In this document: piece after piece, positions 21,946 to 29,049 of the stretch
Layout: the number at the start of each line of letters is the position of its first letter
Position numbering within the stretch: position 1 is the first letter of the stretch
NCBI RefSeq assembly: GCF_001647275.1
Contig: NZ_LRMM01000048.1
Location: 1 to 39,889 of the forward strand
Origin: Rufibacter ruber
Lineage (GTDB): Bacteria > Bacteroidota > Bacteroidia > Cytophagales > Hymenobacteraceae
Direction: 5' to 3'
Length of the DNA: 39,889 nt
The notes under the pieces: generated by a model
The model's database searches: none
The model's input: only the letters and a program-made list of their open reading frames with translations
Told to the model about the DNA's origin: nothing
Program-made: the position numbers and the translations under genes

Positions 21946-22827
21946 ATGAAAACCATTCTCGTTCCCACAGATTTCTCGGCCAACGCGGCCAACGCCATCA
22001 ACTACGCAGTGAAGCTAGCCGATCAGGTGAAAGGCAAACTGATCCTGTGCCACGCCCTGCAGTCCCAGATTCTGGGCCTCCCGGAAGAAGGTGTCACCAT
22101 CAGCCCGGAGAAACTTCTGAAGGCGAGCTATCTGGAGGAGCTGAATAAACTGGGCAGGTCAATCCAGCTGGAGAACGGCTTCCGGTTTGAGCTGGAGACC
22201 GTGTGTGAAGACGGGCCGCTGTACCAGCTGCTGGCAGATGTGGCGGTGACCCGGAATGTGGACCTGATTGTGATGGGTACCCGCGGCGCCAGCACGTTTT
22301 TAGACAAACTGATTGGCACCAATACTCTCAACATTATAGAAAACGCCCTTTGCCCCGTACTGGCCATTCCGGCCAAGGCCACCTTTACCGGATTCCAGAA
22401 ACTAGTATATGCCTCTGATTTTGAGAAAGAAGAGCACGTGTATTTACAGCAGCTGTTCCAGTTAACTGAACCGTTTGATGCCCAGGTGCACGTGCTGAAC
22501 GTAAAGGCAGAAGACCAGCTGGACATGGTGGCAGACGGCCAGATAGTGGCTGAAATAGCCAAAGAATTCACCCGTAAGCCGTACCAGATCAGCCAGCTGA
22601 AAGCGGGACACGTGGTGGAGGGAATTAACGCCTTCACCAGAGAAAACCCGGTAGACGTGGTGGCCGTGGCCATTGAAAAGCGTGGTTTCCTGGAAACCCT
22701 GTTCCATAAAAGCGTTTCTACCCAGCTGGCCTTTGAAAGCAACCTGCCGCTGTTAGCCCTGCCTGAAACCCCTTTTAAAAAGCCCAAACCCTTAACTCAG
22801 AAAAAAGAGGCCGCGTTTAATATTTAA
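21946..22827 (+). CDS. Tandem-domain universal stress protein (UspA family)
   Basis: 294-residue cytoplasmic protein with two Usp folds. The N-terminal Usp domain (about 1-147) starts MKTILVPTDFSANAANAINY and has the ATP-binding-type loop MGTRGASTFLDKLIGTNT. The C-terminal domain (about 150-280) is more divergent. Tandem Usp proteins are stress- or starvation-linked, often ATP-binding. The D-lactate dehydrogenase follows 48 bases downstream on the same strand, so the two may be co-expressed under low-oxygen or energy stress (inference). Confidence 0.9.
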   Translation: MKTILVPTDFSANAANAINYAVKLADQVKGKLILCHALQSQILGLPEEGVTISPEKLLKASYLEELNKLGRSIQLENGFRFELETVCEDGPLYQLLADVAVTRNVDLIVMGTRGASTFLDKLIGTNTLNIIENALCPVLAIPAKATFTGFQKLVYASDFEKEEHVYLQQLFQLTEPFDAQVHVLNVKAEDQLDMVADGQIVAEIAKEFTRKPYQISQLKAGHVVEGINAFTRENPVDVVAVAIEKRGFLETLFHKSVSTQLAFESNLPLLALPETPFKKPKPLTQKKEAAFNI

Positions 22828-22875
22828 AAGAAAAAGCCGAGATTGCCGGCTCCTCTTCCAATAAAACCCATTAGT

Positions 22876-23871
22876 ATGCACATTACCGTCTTTAGCGCCC
22901 ACGCCTTTGAGCAGGAATTTCTCTTGCAGGCAAACCAGGGCCGCCATCAGCTCCAGTTTATCCCGGAAACCCTTTCCCTGAAAAATGCCGCCAAGGCCAT
23001 GGGGAGTAAGGCGGTGGCTTTGTTCACCTCAGACGACGCCAGTTTACATGTGCTGGAAAAACTGCATGTGTTGGGGGTGCACTACGTGGCGCTGCGTTCT
23101 GCGGGGTTTGACCACGTAAACCTGCCCAAAGCCACGGAACTGAAGATGCGGGTGGCCAGTGTGCCGGCCTATTCACCGTACGCCATTGCCGAGCACGCGG
23201 TGGCCCTGCTGCTGGCCCTGAACCGGAAACTGGTGCTGGCGCATACCCAGATTGAACAGAACAACTTCAGCCTGGACAACCTCATTGGGTTTGATCTGCA
23301 CGGTAAAACAGTGGGCATTATTGGCATGGGCAAGATTGGCGGTATTGTGGCCAGGATCATGCACGGCTTTGGCTGCAGAGTGCTGGTGTATGACGTGGTG
23401 CCGGTCACAGCGGCCGCTGCTCCCGTTGAGCAGGTTTCTATGGAGAGACTGCTCCATGAGTCTGACATCATCTCCCTGCACGCGCCCCTCAATGAAGCCA
23501 CCCATTACCTGATCAACCGGGCAACCATAGCCCAGATGAAAGACGGGGTGTACCTCATCAATACCAGCCGCGGCGGCCTGATCAATACCGAAGACCTGGT
23601 GGAAGCCCTGAAAAGCGGCAAAGTGGGGGCAGCCGGCTTAGATGTGTATGAGAAAGAGAAGCCTCTGTTTTTCAAAGACCTCTCTGGCCAGCCCCTCCAT
23701 GACGACCTTTTTGAGACGCTGAGGGCCTTGCCCAACGTGCTCATCACCGGCCACCAGGGTTTCCTTACCCAAACCGCCCTCCGCAACATTGCAGACACCA
23801 CCCTGTACAACCTCAACCAGTGGGATCAAGGCGAAGCGTCTGTGAATGAACTGAACCACGTACCGCTTTAA
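22876..23871 (+). CDS. ldhA: D-lactate dehydrogenase (2-hydroxyacid dehydrogenase)
   Basis: 331-residue NAD-dependent D-2-hydroxyacid dehydrogenase that reduces pyruvate to D-lactate. The Rossmann motif GIIGMGKIGG is at 147-156. Catalytic residues are Arg232 (NTSRGGLINT), Glu in LDVYEKE (259-261) and His293 (ITGHQGFLT). The LRSAGFDHVNL block at 73-83 and the ending suggest the D-LDH subgroup rather than glycerate or phosphoglycerate dehydrogenases. ATG 22876 is preferred to a start at 22843, since MHITVFSAHAFEQEF is the typical beginning. It sits with the stress-protein gene, and copy 14 of the palindrome follows. Confidence 0.93.
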   Translation: MHITVFSAHAFEQEFLLQANQGRHQLQFIPETLSLKNAAKAMGSKAVALFTSDDASLHVLEKLHVLGVHYVALRSAGFDHVNLPKATELKMRVASVPAYSPYAIAEHAVALLLALNRKLVLAHTQIEQNNFSLDNLIGFDLHGKTVGIIGMGKIGGIVARIMHGFGCRVLVYDVVPVTAAAAPVEQVSMERLLHESDIISLHAPLNEATHYLINRATIAQMKDGVYLINTSRGGLINTEDLVEALKSGKVGAAGLDVYEKEKPLFFKDLSGQPLHDDLFETLRALPNVLITGHQGFLTQTALRNIADTTLYNLNQWDQGEASVNELNHVPL

Positions 23872-23885
23872 GGAGCCGGATATGC

Positions 23886-23933
23886 AAAATGCGTTTTCGG
23901 GCTGTTTTACCAAAAACAGCGAAAACGCATTTT
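23886..23933. repeat. Intergenic palindrome family, copy 14
   Basis: AAAATGCGTTTTCG / CGAAAACGCATTTT outside and GCTGTTTT/AAAACAGC inside. The GCG/CGC variant is compensated. It lies between convergent ldhA and the cupin gene and could end both transcripts. Confidence 0.88.
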
Positions 23934-23956
23934 ATATTGTAAGGACCTATGGGTTC

Positions 23957-24460
23957 TTACCGCCCAAAATCGTCCTGCACGCGTACAATGTCCTCTTCGT
24001 TTGAAGGGTTACCGGCATCTGTGTGTTGCCAGATTTCGGCGAGTACCCCCCAGTCCTGCAATCCCACCAACCGGTGCCGCTCTGACTGTTGCAGCGTGAT
24101 CAGAGAACCTTCCTGGTGCTCCTGCAACACCCCCTCCTCATCTGTGGGGCTAACCACTACGCCCACAGTTCCTCTGATAACTTTCCAAACTTCTGCGCGG
24201 CGGTGGTGGTACTGCCAGGAAAGACGCTTGTTAGGGGCCACCACTAAAATTTTGGGGCTCAGTTTTCCAGAGATTTTGAGGTCTTCTACAGACATGCCGT
24301 CAAAGTAGGTGTTGGCGAACTCCTGCGCCTGGCTTTCGTCCATCACAAAAAAACCTCCCCAGGGGCGGGTTTGGTCCTGAGAGGCTATTTTGAAACCCTT
24401 CTGCGTAAGTTCCTGCTCTATTTCCTGAAACAAGGCTTGTTTTTCGTTTTCAGTTGCCAT
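23957..24460 (-). CDS. Cupin protein related to mannose-6-phosphate isomerase type II C-domain
   Basis: 167-residue protein with a cupin domain (about 35-150). The RPWGGFFVMDES start is like the RPWGxY of the ManC C-terminal domain. The metal-site strand is SWQYHHRRAEVWKVIRGTVGV, and a second motif is ITLQQSERHRLVGLQDWGVLAEIW. Similar stand-alone proteins are often named phosphoheptose isomerase or mannose-6-phosphate isomerase in Bacteroidota, but the activity is unproven and no nucleotidyltransferase domain is present. The gene is monocistronic. Confidence 0.8.
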   Translation of the reverse strand: MATENEKQALFQEIEQELTQKGFKIASQDQTRPWGGFFVMDESQAQEFANTYFDGMSVEDLKISGKLSPKILVVAPNKRLSWQYHHRRAEVWKVIRGTVGVVVSPTDEEGVLQEHQEGSLITLQQSERHRLVGLQDWGVLAEIWQHTDAGNPSNEEDIVRVQDDFGR

Positions 24461-24594
24461 TCTCTTCCTTTTTAGTGAAGCCTTAAAAGTACTAGGGTTT
24501 TTCTAAATACCCACACCTTTTTCTTTCTGCCGCCCGCCCTGTTCAAAAAATGATAAATCAGTGCAAGTGGCCTCAGAGCAAAACAGGCCAGTGA

Positions 24595-24640
24595 TTTCTG
24601 TTTTCAGGCTGTTTTTCTGAAAACAGGCCAAAAACAGGAG
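24595..24640. repeat. Intergenic palindrome family, copy 15
   Basis: TTTCTGTTTTCAGGCTGTTTT / AAAACAGGCCAAAAACAGGA arms with one imperfect position. It lies downstream of the small hypothetical gene stop (minus strand). Confidence 0.82.
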
Positions 24641-24667
24641 GCGGTCCTTTCGCCCATCACAGGCGCC

Positions 24668-24982
24668 TCAATGACTTCTGATCTCTCCCAGCAGAATCTG
24701 CAGGATTTTGTTCACCTGGTCTGTTGTGAAGTCTGTAAAGCAATCAATGGCCCTGATGGTCCGGTCCAGGCTCAGTCTGTACCCGTAATGAAAGGTGATG
24801 ATTTGATTGGCCTCATTCAGGTAGAAATCAATCTGGACCAGGTTGGCCGAAGAGGCAAATTTCTCCAGCGTTCTGCAGGGAAGGGGGAACTCATTGGTGA
24901 CATACCCGCCGGTCAGAACCATTACATCCTGCATGGCAGGCTCTAATTCGGCCACAGCCATATTGGGTTTTATAATTTTCAT
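24668..24982 (-). CDS. Small hypothetical protein
   Basis: 104-residue soluble protein (MKIIKPNMAVAELEPAMQDV...) that I do not recognise. It has mixed alpha/beta character, one Cys in FPLPCRTLEKF and one in AIDCFTDFT, no signal peptide and no TM segment. ATG 24982 is preferred over a GTG six bases upstream. A perfect 9-bp inverted repeat (24988-24996/25012-25020) begins directly before the ATG and may regulate it. GC content is like the neighbours. Confidence 0.6.
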   Translation of the reverse strand: MKIIKPNMAVAELEPAMQDVMVLTGGYVTNEFPLPCRTLEKFASSANLVQIDFYLNEANQIITFHYGYRLSLDRTIRAIDCFTDFTTDQVNKILQILLGEIRSH

Positions 24983-24987
24983 ACGCA

Positions 24988-25020
24988 CCAGATTAGTTTA
25001 TAAAGGTACTTCTAATCTGG
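24988..25020. promoter_or_regulatory. Inverted repeat CCAGATTAG / CTAATCTGG upstream of the small hypothetical gene
   Basis: Perfect 9-bp arms with a 15-nt spacer. On the minus strand the spacer contains TACCTTTA, one mismatch from a TAnnTTTG -7 element. It could be an operator embracing the promoter, or a 5' leader hairpin. Confidence 0.5.
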
Positions 25021-25206
25021 CTGAGGCGCAGTTAACAAATTGTTAAGGATGCCCGCCCCATTCCTCCTGCCCTCGTCAACTGTCAATTTGCCTTTGGCCA
25101 GGAGCGGTGGCCCCCCTGTGCTTTCTACGCAAAATGCCCGGCGGAACAAAATGGGGCGTTCTGCGGGGCCTTCTGGTGCCGTTAGTTTTCCGGCTTTCAA
25201 AGCTTT

Positions 25207-25248
25207 TTCTGTTTTGCCTGTTTTTGAGAAAACAGGCCCAAAACAGAA
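25207..25248. repeat. Intergenic palindrome family, copy 16
   Basis: TTCTGTTTT/AAAACAGAA outer and CCTGTTTT/AAAACAGG inner arms. It ends 7 bases from the stop of the M50 protease gene. Confidence 0.85.
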
Positions 25249-25254
25249 GGGGGG

Positions 25255-26376
25255 CTAATCAATAAGAAAGGGGGCGGGACTGAAGCAGAGCACAAACACC
25301 ACCATGGCCAGGCAGCCCAGCCACACGCGGCCTTTGCTCAGGGGCTGCTCATTGGGGCAAGGCGGATGGAAAATTCCCATGAACCGGGCGAGCAGCAGCC
25401 CGAACACCAGCCAGCCGTTATACCCCTGCACCTGGGGCCAGAGCAGGCCGCAGGCCCCCTGGGCACACAACACCCCGGCCGCTACCAGAAAACCGCGCCT
25501 CGCCTCTGGGAACAGCGGCCGGAAGACCACCAGCAGGTACACCACATACCCCCCGTACAGCCACCCGTTCGCGGCCCAGTTGCCGTCAAGGGGCAGCAGC
25601 CCCAGACCGGCATAGAAGATGAAAAGGGTGAAGAGCAGCGGCGACAGGCGGTTGAACCGTTCATAGCCCAGCAGTCCGTAGAGAATGTGCCCCCCGTCTA
25701 ACTGCCCAATTGGGAGCAGGTTCAGGGCGGTAAAGAACAAGGCAAGGAAGCCCGCAAACAAGACGGGGTAGTGCATGACCTCGTAGCGGTTGGGCAGCAG
25801 GGTGGGATCAGCCACGGTCTGCTCAAACAGCCAGAACAGCAGGTTCTTGCCCAGAGAAATGTCTTCGGCGCTGCGGTAGGCGTAGGCAGCGTAGTTTTCG
25901 CCCCACAACCGGTACTGCGGGTGAATCTCATACAGGTACTCTAACGGGGGTAAATGGGTGAACCCGTACCAGAGCAGCCCCACCGCCACCACAAAACCCG
26001 CCAGCGGCCCGGCAATGCCAATGTCAAAGAATTCCTTTCGGGAGAAGATACGCTCCCTGATCCTGATAAAGGCGCCCATGGTCCCAATCCCGAAGGTAAA
26101 GCCCAGCCACACCGGGATGTAGTACGGCAGCGTAACCCGTACCCGGTAGTACCGCGCCGTGACATAATGCCCAAACTCATGCACCGTGAGAAAGCCCAGA
26201 AATGCCAGGGAGAACACCAGCCCGCCCCCTATTTCCTCCCAGGAGATCAACGGGATCCAGGAGAAACCGTCAGGGCCGTAGGAGAAGGATTTGCCGTACC
26301 GCCACTCGGCCCCCGCCATGGTGGTGGTGACCAGCGTGAGCAGAAACAGCACACCGTGCAGGGCGGCCTTACGCAT
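25255..26376 (-). CDS. Site-2-protease-family membrane metalloprotease (M50)
   Basis: 373-residue polytopic membrane protein. It has the zinc motif HEFGH at 66-70 inside a TM segment and the third-ligand motif NLLPIGQLDGGH at 219-230, both intact. It lacks the PDZ domain of RseP, as in the short Bacteroidota group. Around 10 hydrophobic segments are present. Such enzymes cut substrates within the membrane, often for regulated signalling; no anti-sigma factor adjoins to suggest a target. Its start overlaps the end of the upstream HAD gene by 8 bases, so the pair is an operon. Confidence 0.92.
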   Translation of the reverse strand: MRKAALHGVLFLLTLVTTTMAGAEWRYGKSFSYGPDGFSWIPLISWEEIGGGLVFSLAFLGFLTVHEFGHYVTARYYRVRVTLPYYIPVWLGFTFGIGTMGAFIRIRERIFSRKEFFDIGIAGPLAGFVVAVGLLWYGFTHLPPLEYLYEIHPQYRLWGENYAAYAYRSAEDISLGKNLLFWLFEQTVADPTLLPNRYEVMHYPVLFAGFLALFFTALNLLPIGQLDGGHILYGLLGYERFNRLSPLLFTLFIFYAGLGLLPLDGNWAANGWLYGGYVVYLLVVFRPLFPEARRGFLVAAGVLCAQGACGLLWPQVQGYNGWLVFGLLLARFMGIFHPPCPNEQPLSKGRVWLGCLAMVVFVLCFSPAPFLID

Positions 26377-27013
26377 CCTGGGCGGGAAGTGCGTCTTTTA
26401 ACGCCTGGTTGATGGTGAGCGGCGGTGCCAGGTGAAGGGTCTGCAACCCTACCATCTTTGCCCCCTCTATGTGCTGAATGCTGTCATCAATGAAGAGGGT
26501 TTCTTCTGCCTGGAGGCCATTCTCAGCCAGGATTTGCTCAAACACCTCTGCCCCGGGCTTGCGCCTGCGCACCAGGTGCGAATAATAGGGTTTGTCAAAG
26601 AGGCTGTCTAGGCTGGGCATGCCAAAGCAGTCTTGCACGGTTTGGTTGAACGCCTTCATGTGTATGGCGTTGGTGTTACTGAGCAGAAATAGCTTGTAAT
26701 GTTTCTTAAGGGATCGCAGCAGTTCAATGCGCTCAGCCGGAATGTCCAGCAGCATGGTGTTCCAGGCCATATCAATCTGTTCGTCAGTGGCTTCAATGTC
26801 ATATTCCCTCCGGAGGCCATCGCGGAACTCAGCGCAGGTGATATCTCCCCGCTCATAGAGGTCAAACAGCTCAGACTGAGCCTTCTGGCTGAAATCTACC
26901 TGGTCTGCGGTTTTGCTGTAAGCTTTAAGGGCATCTGTGCTCAGGGCATAGTCAATGTTGATAATCACGCCGCCCAGGTCAAAGATGATATTCTTGATGG
27001 AAGAAAAATTCAC
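26369..27013 (-). CDS. HAD-superfamily phosphatase (HAD-IA, YihX-like)
   Basis: 214-residue haloacid-dehalogenase-like hydrolase. Motif I is IIFDLGGVIIN (nucleophile Asp12, with the second Asp replaced by Gly, as is usual in the YihX-like group). Motif II is FLLSNTNAIH, the motif III Lys lies in RRRKPGAEVF, and motif IV is TLFIDDSIQH. Members dephosphorylate sugar phosphates or small metabolites. The start is GTG; no ATG is available nearby. The tRNA gene diverges 78 bases away, and the palindrome TACAAATTTGTA (27045-27056) lies in between. Confidence 0.9.
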   Translation of the reverse strand: MNFSSIKNIIFDLGGVIINIDYALSTDALKAYSKTADQVDFSQKAQSELFDLYERGDITCAEFRDGLRREYDIEATDEQIDMAWNTMLLDIPAERIELLRSLKKHYKLFLLSNTNAIHMKAFNQTVQDCFGMPSLDSLFDKPYYSHLVRRRKPGAEVFEQILAENGLQAEETLFIDDSIQHIEGAKMVGLQTLHLAPPLTINQALKDALPAQDA

Positions 27014-27090
27014 AGTTTAAAAGGTTTTGTTTTGTGTTTTGCGGTACAAATTTGTAAAATTGCACCACCAAATCAAAGAACGGTTTGGAC

Positions 27091-27164
27091 GGGCCTATAG
27101 CTCATTCGGTTAGAGCAACTGACTCATAATCAGTAGGTGCTTGGTTCGATTCCAAGTGGGCCCA
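27091..27164 (+). tRNA. tRNA with anticodon CAU (Met or lysidine-type Ile2)
   Basis: Full cloverleaf: acceptor GGGCCTA / TGGGCCC with one G-U pair, D-loop CTCATTCGGTTAGAG, anticodon stem ACTGA/TCAGT around CTCATAA, and a T-arm CTTGG/CCAAG with TTCGATT. CCA is not encoded. The sequence resembles Bacteroidota tRNAs assigned to Ile2 (CAU modified to lysidine), but elongator Met cannot be excluded by eye. Confidence 0.95.
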
Positions 27165-27174
27165 CTTCAGCATC

Positions 27175-27206
27175 AAGGACTTACGTAAAACGTAAGTCCT
27201 TTTTTA
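27175..27206 (+). terminator. Rho-independent terminator after the tRNA
   Basis: Perfect 11-bp stem AAGGACTTACG / CGTAAGTCCTT with a TAAAA loop, followed by a T-run. It is 10 bases from the tRNA 3' end. Confidence 0.93.
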
Positions 27207-27682
27207 TTCTCTTATATAAATGTATGTTTAACAAGAGAACCGCCTTTACCCGTTGTCATTTCCCCCGCCTGATCAACGGTTTGTCTACAGTGAACATGTG
27301 AAAAGTGAGCCTTTTCTGCTGCTATTGGCTGGAAGAAAAGGTTGAAATCACCCAGTAATTGTTTAATGGCGCTGCTGCTGAATTGAAAATCTGCTTAGAG
27401 CATTAGTACATTTTGATCTACCGGCGAAAAGTGCCAGAGAAAGGTTCTCCGGAAGCAGTTTTGGAACCGCGTAACAGTGCTACAGAACCAAAAACTGGGA
27501 ACGAAGGTTCTTTCTTGGCGTTTTCAAGACTAAAAAGATATTTTAAACTTGCCCCTACGCAGTACGCTTACTTTATCGCTTACCAGTTTTAAAAGTTATA
27601 CAGGCTCAAAAAGCTTAGCGTGCATTTTTCATTTGCGCTGCAAAACAGAATGCTAGGCAGGCTCTATGAAAACTCCAGACGT
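27207..27682. other. Gene-free interval after the tRNA
   Basis: No ORF of note, repeat or RNA structure was recognised. It ends at the start of the frameshifted STAS/SEC14-like gene. An integration remnant next to the tRNA was considered, but no copy of the tRNA 3' end is repeated within it. Confidence 0.5.
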
Positions 27683-28107
27683 ATGCAGTCGCCAGACAGA
27701 GAAACAATTCAAACGGGGAATGACTTCAAAATTGAATATGAGCCTCTGACTGATATTCTGTTTGTGCACTGCCCCCTTCCCAGACGCTCACGTTAGAAAA
27801 TATCAACGAGGGTTTCCGGTTGGTAGTGAAAACCATCATTACCCGCAACATCTCCTACCTGCTGGTGAATCCCAGCCAGGCCACCACCCATGTAACCATA
27901 GAGCAGCACCAGGCTGTAAGTAACGTCTTTTTGCTCAACCTGTTCCCCACCAAACTTAAGAAGCTTGCCCGCATTGTCAGCACAGATGAAGCGCGCGAGG
28001 AGCGGGTACACGCCATAGTCAGAGATTCCCATTTGGCCTTTGAGTTCAGGAATTTCAAAGATGAAGCCGCGGCCGTGCAGTGGTTAAAAGGCACCCGTGC
28101 TTCATGA
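27683..28107 (+). pseudogene. STAS/SEC14-like small protein gene with a frameshift near 27772
   Basis: Two frames join to one protein of about 141 residues. The first, from ATG 27683, is MQSPDRETIQTGNDFKIEYE to FVHC and runs into a stop in the new frame. The second continues from QTLTLENINEGFRLVVKTI to WLKGTRAS. The break falls in the C-run at 27771-27775 (GCCCCCTTCCC), where one lost C explains it. The layout (N-terminal strand pair, helix, VSTDEAREERVHAIV, then FKDEAAAVQWLKG) matches small STAS/SEC14-like proteins frequent in Bacteroidota. A homopolymer slip could be recent, phase-variable or a sequencing error. Confidence 0.75.
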
Positions 28108-28155
28108 AGTCAAAATGCCTTCTTACGTTTGTCTTTTCCCCGTTACCACCCGCCC

Positions 28156-28602
28156 ATGGAATTAAAGATTGTCTGCAGGAAGTTTGATGCGCTTACCCCT
28201 CATGAACTATATGAGAACCTTCGCCTCAGGAGTGATGTGTTTGTGGTTGAGCAGCAGTGTATTTTTCTGGATCTGGATAACAAAGACCAGCACTGCTACC
28301 ATCTGCTCCTGTATGGGCAGGAGGAATTAGTGGCATCTTCCAGACTGGTACCGGCAGGCGTGAGCTACGCAGAGATGTCTATAGGCCGGGTTGTCACCAG
28401 TAAGATGGTGCGGGGCACGGGCGTGGGCCGGAAACTCATGCAAGCATCCATTGACCAGATGTATGCGCTCTTCGGCCAGGGGCCGATTAAAATTGGGGCG
28501 CAGCTGTACGCTAAAAAGTTCTATGAAAGCCTGGGCTTTGTGCAGACGGGTGAGGTGTATGATGAAGACGGCATTGACCACATTCACATGGTAAAACAGT
28601 AA
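28156..28602 (+). CDS. ElaA-type GNAT N-acetyltransferase
   Basis: 148-residue acetyltransferase. The start MELKIVCRKFDALTPHELYENLRLRSDVFVVEQ is characteristic of the ElaA group. The acetyl-CoA loop is RGTGVGRKLM (R/Q-x-x-G-x-G), followed by a C-terminal KKFYESLGFVQTGEVYDEDGIDHIHM. ATG 28156 is preferred over an in-frame TTG at 28129. The acceptor substrate of ElaA proteins is not known. The gene stands alone after the frameshifted STAS/SEC14-like gene. Confidence 0.9.
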   Translation: MELKIVCRKFDALTPHELYENLRLRSDVFVVEQQCIFLDLDNKDQHCYHLLLYGQEELVASSRLVPAGVSYAEMSIGRVVTSKMVRGTGVGRKLMQASIDQMYALFGQGPIKIGAQLYAKKFYESLGFVQTGEVYDEDGIDHIHMVKQ

Positions 28603-28687
28603 ACAGCGCCCAACTGTGCAGGACTACTGCTGTTCCCTTCTCCCGCTTTAACTCAGAAGGCCAGGCGGTTCAGCTCTTACCACAAAT

Positions 28688-28723
28688 CCCGTTTCGGGGC
28701 TGTTTCTGGAAAACAGCAAAGGG
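28688..28723. repeat. Intergenic palindrome family, copy 17 (degenerate)
   Basis: CCCGTTTCGGGGCTGTTT...AAACAGCAAAGGG; the inner stem is good, the outer arm broken. It lies between the convergent GNAT and rhodanese genes. Confidence 0.65.
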
Positions 28724-28740
28724 AAAGCAGCAGGCAGAAG

Positions 28741-29049
28741 TTACTGTGCCTCGTTAAACGCCAGCATGCCGCCTTCTACATTACGCACATGTTTAAAGCC
28801 CTGTTGCTGCATAATGGCCTGGGCGGTGGCAGAACGTTTGCCTGACCGGCAGTGCACCAGTACTTCCTGCTCTTTGTAGTCATCCAGCTCAGACATGCGC
28901 TCCGGCAGCGAGCCAAGGGGAATAAGGATGCTCCCGGGAATGCTTTGCTCCTCATGTTCCCATGGTTCGCGCACATCAAGAATAACCGGGGTCTCGTGGT
29001 TGGCCAGGCGCTGCTTCAGTTCTGCGGCAGTGATATCAGAAGTGATCAT
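28741..29049 (-). CDS. Single-domain rhodanese sulfurtransferase
   Basis: 102-residue GlpE/PspE-like rhodanese. The active-site loop is HCRSGKRS with persulfide-forming Cys67. The CH2-like motif VILDVREPWEHEEQSIPGS is at 22-40. It is cytoplasmic (no signal). It overlaps the T9SS-cargo gene by 4 bases (ATGA) and is the last gene of a four-gene minus-strand operon, though its link to that operon's function is not evident. Confidence 0.93.
   Translation of the reverse strand: MITSDITAAELKQRLANHETPVILDVREPWEHEEQSIPGSILIPLGSLPERMSELDDYKEQEVLVHCRSGKRSATAQAIMQQQGFKHVRNVEGGMLAFNEAQ

Noticed and set aside
27045-27056. TACAAATTTGTA palindrome between the HAD gene and the tRNA as an operator
   Set aside because: It is short, AT-rich and found once; the chance of random occurrence is considerable, so it is only mentioned under the HAD gene.
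27091-27682. tRNA-linked integration site
   Set aside because: No repeat of the tRNA 3' end and no integrase or foreign-looking gene follows; the next genes are ordinary chromosomal ones.
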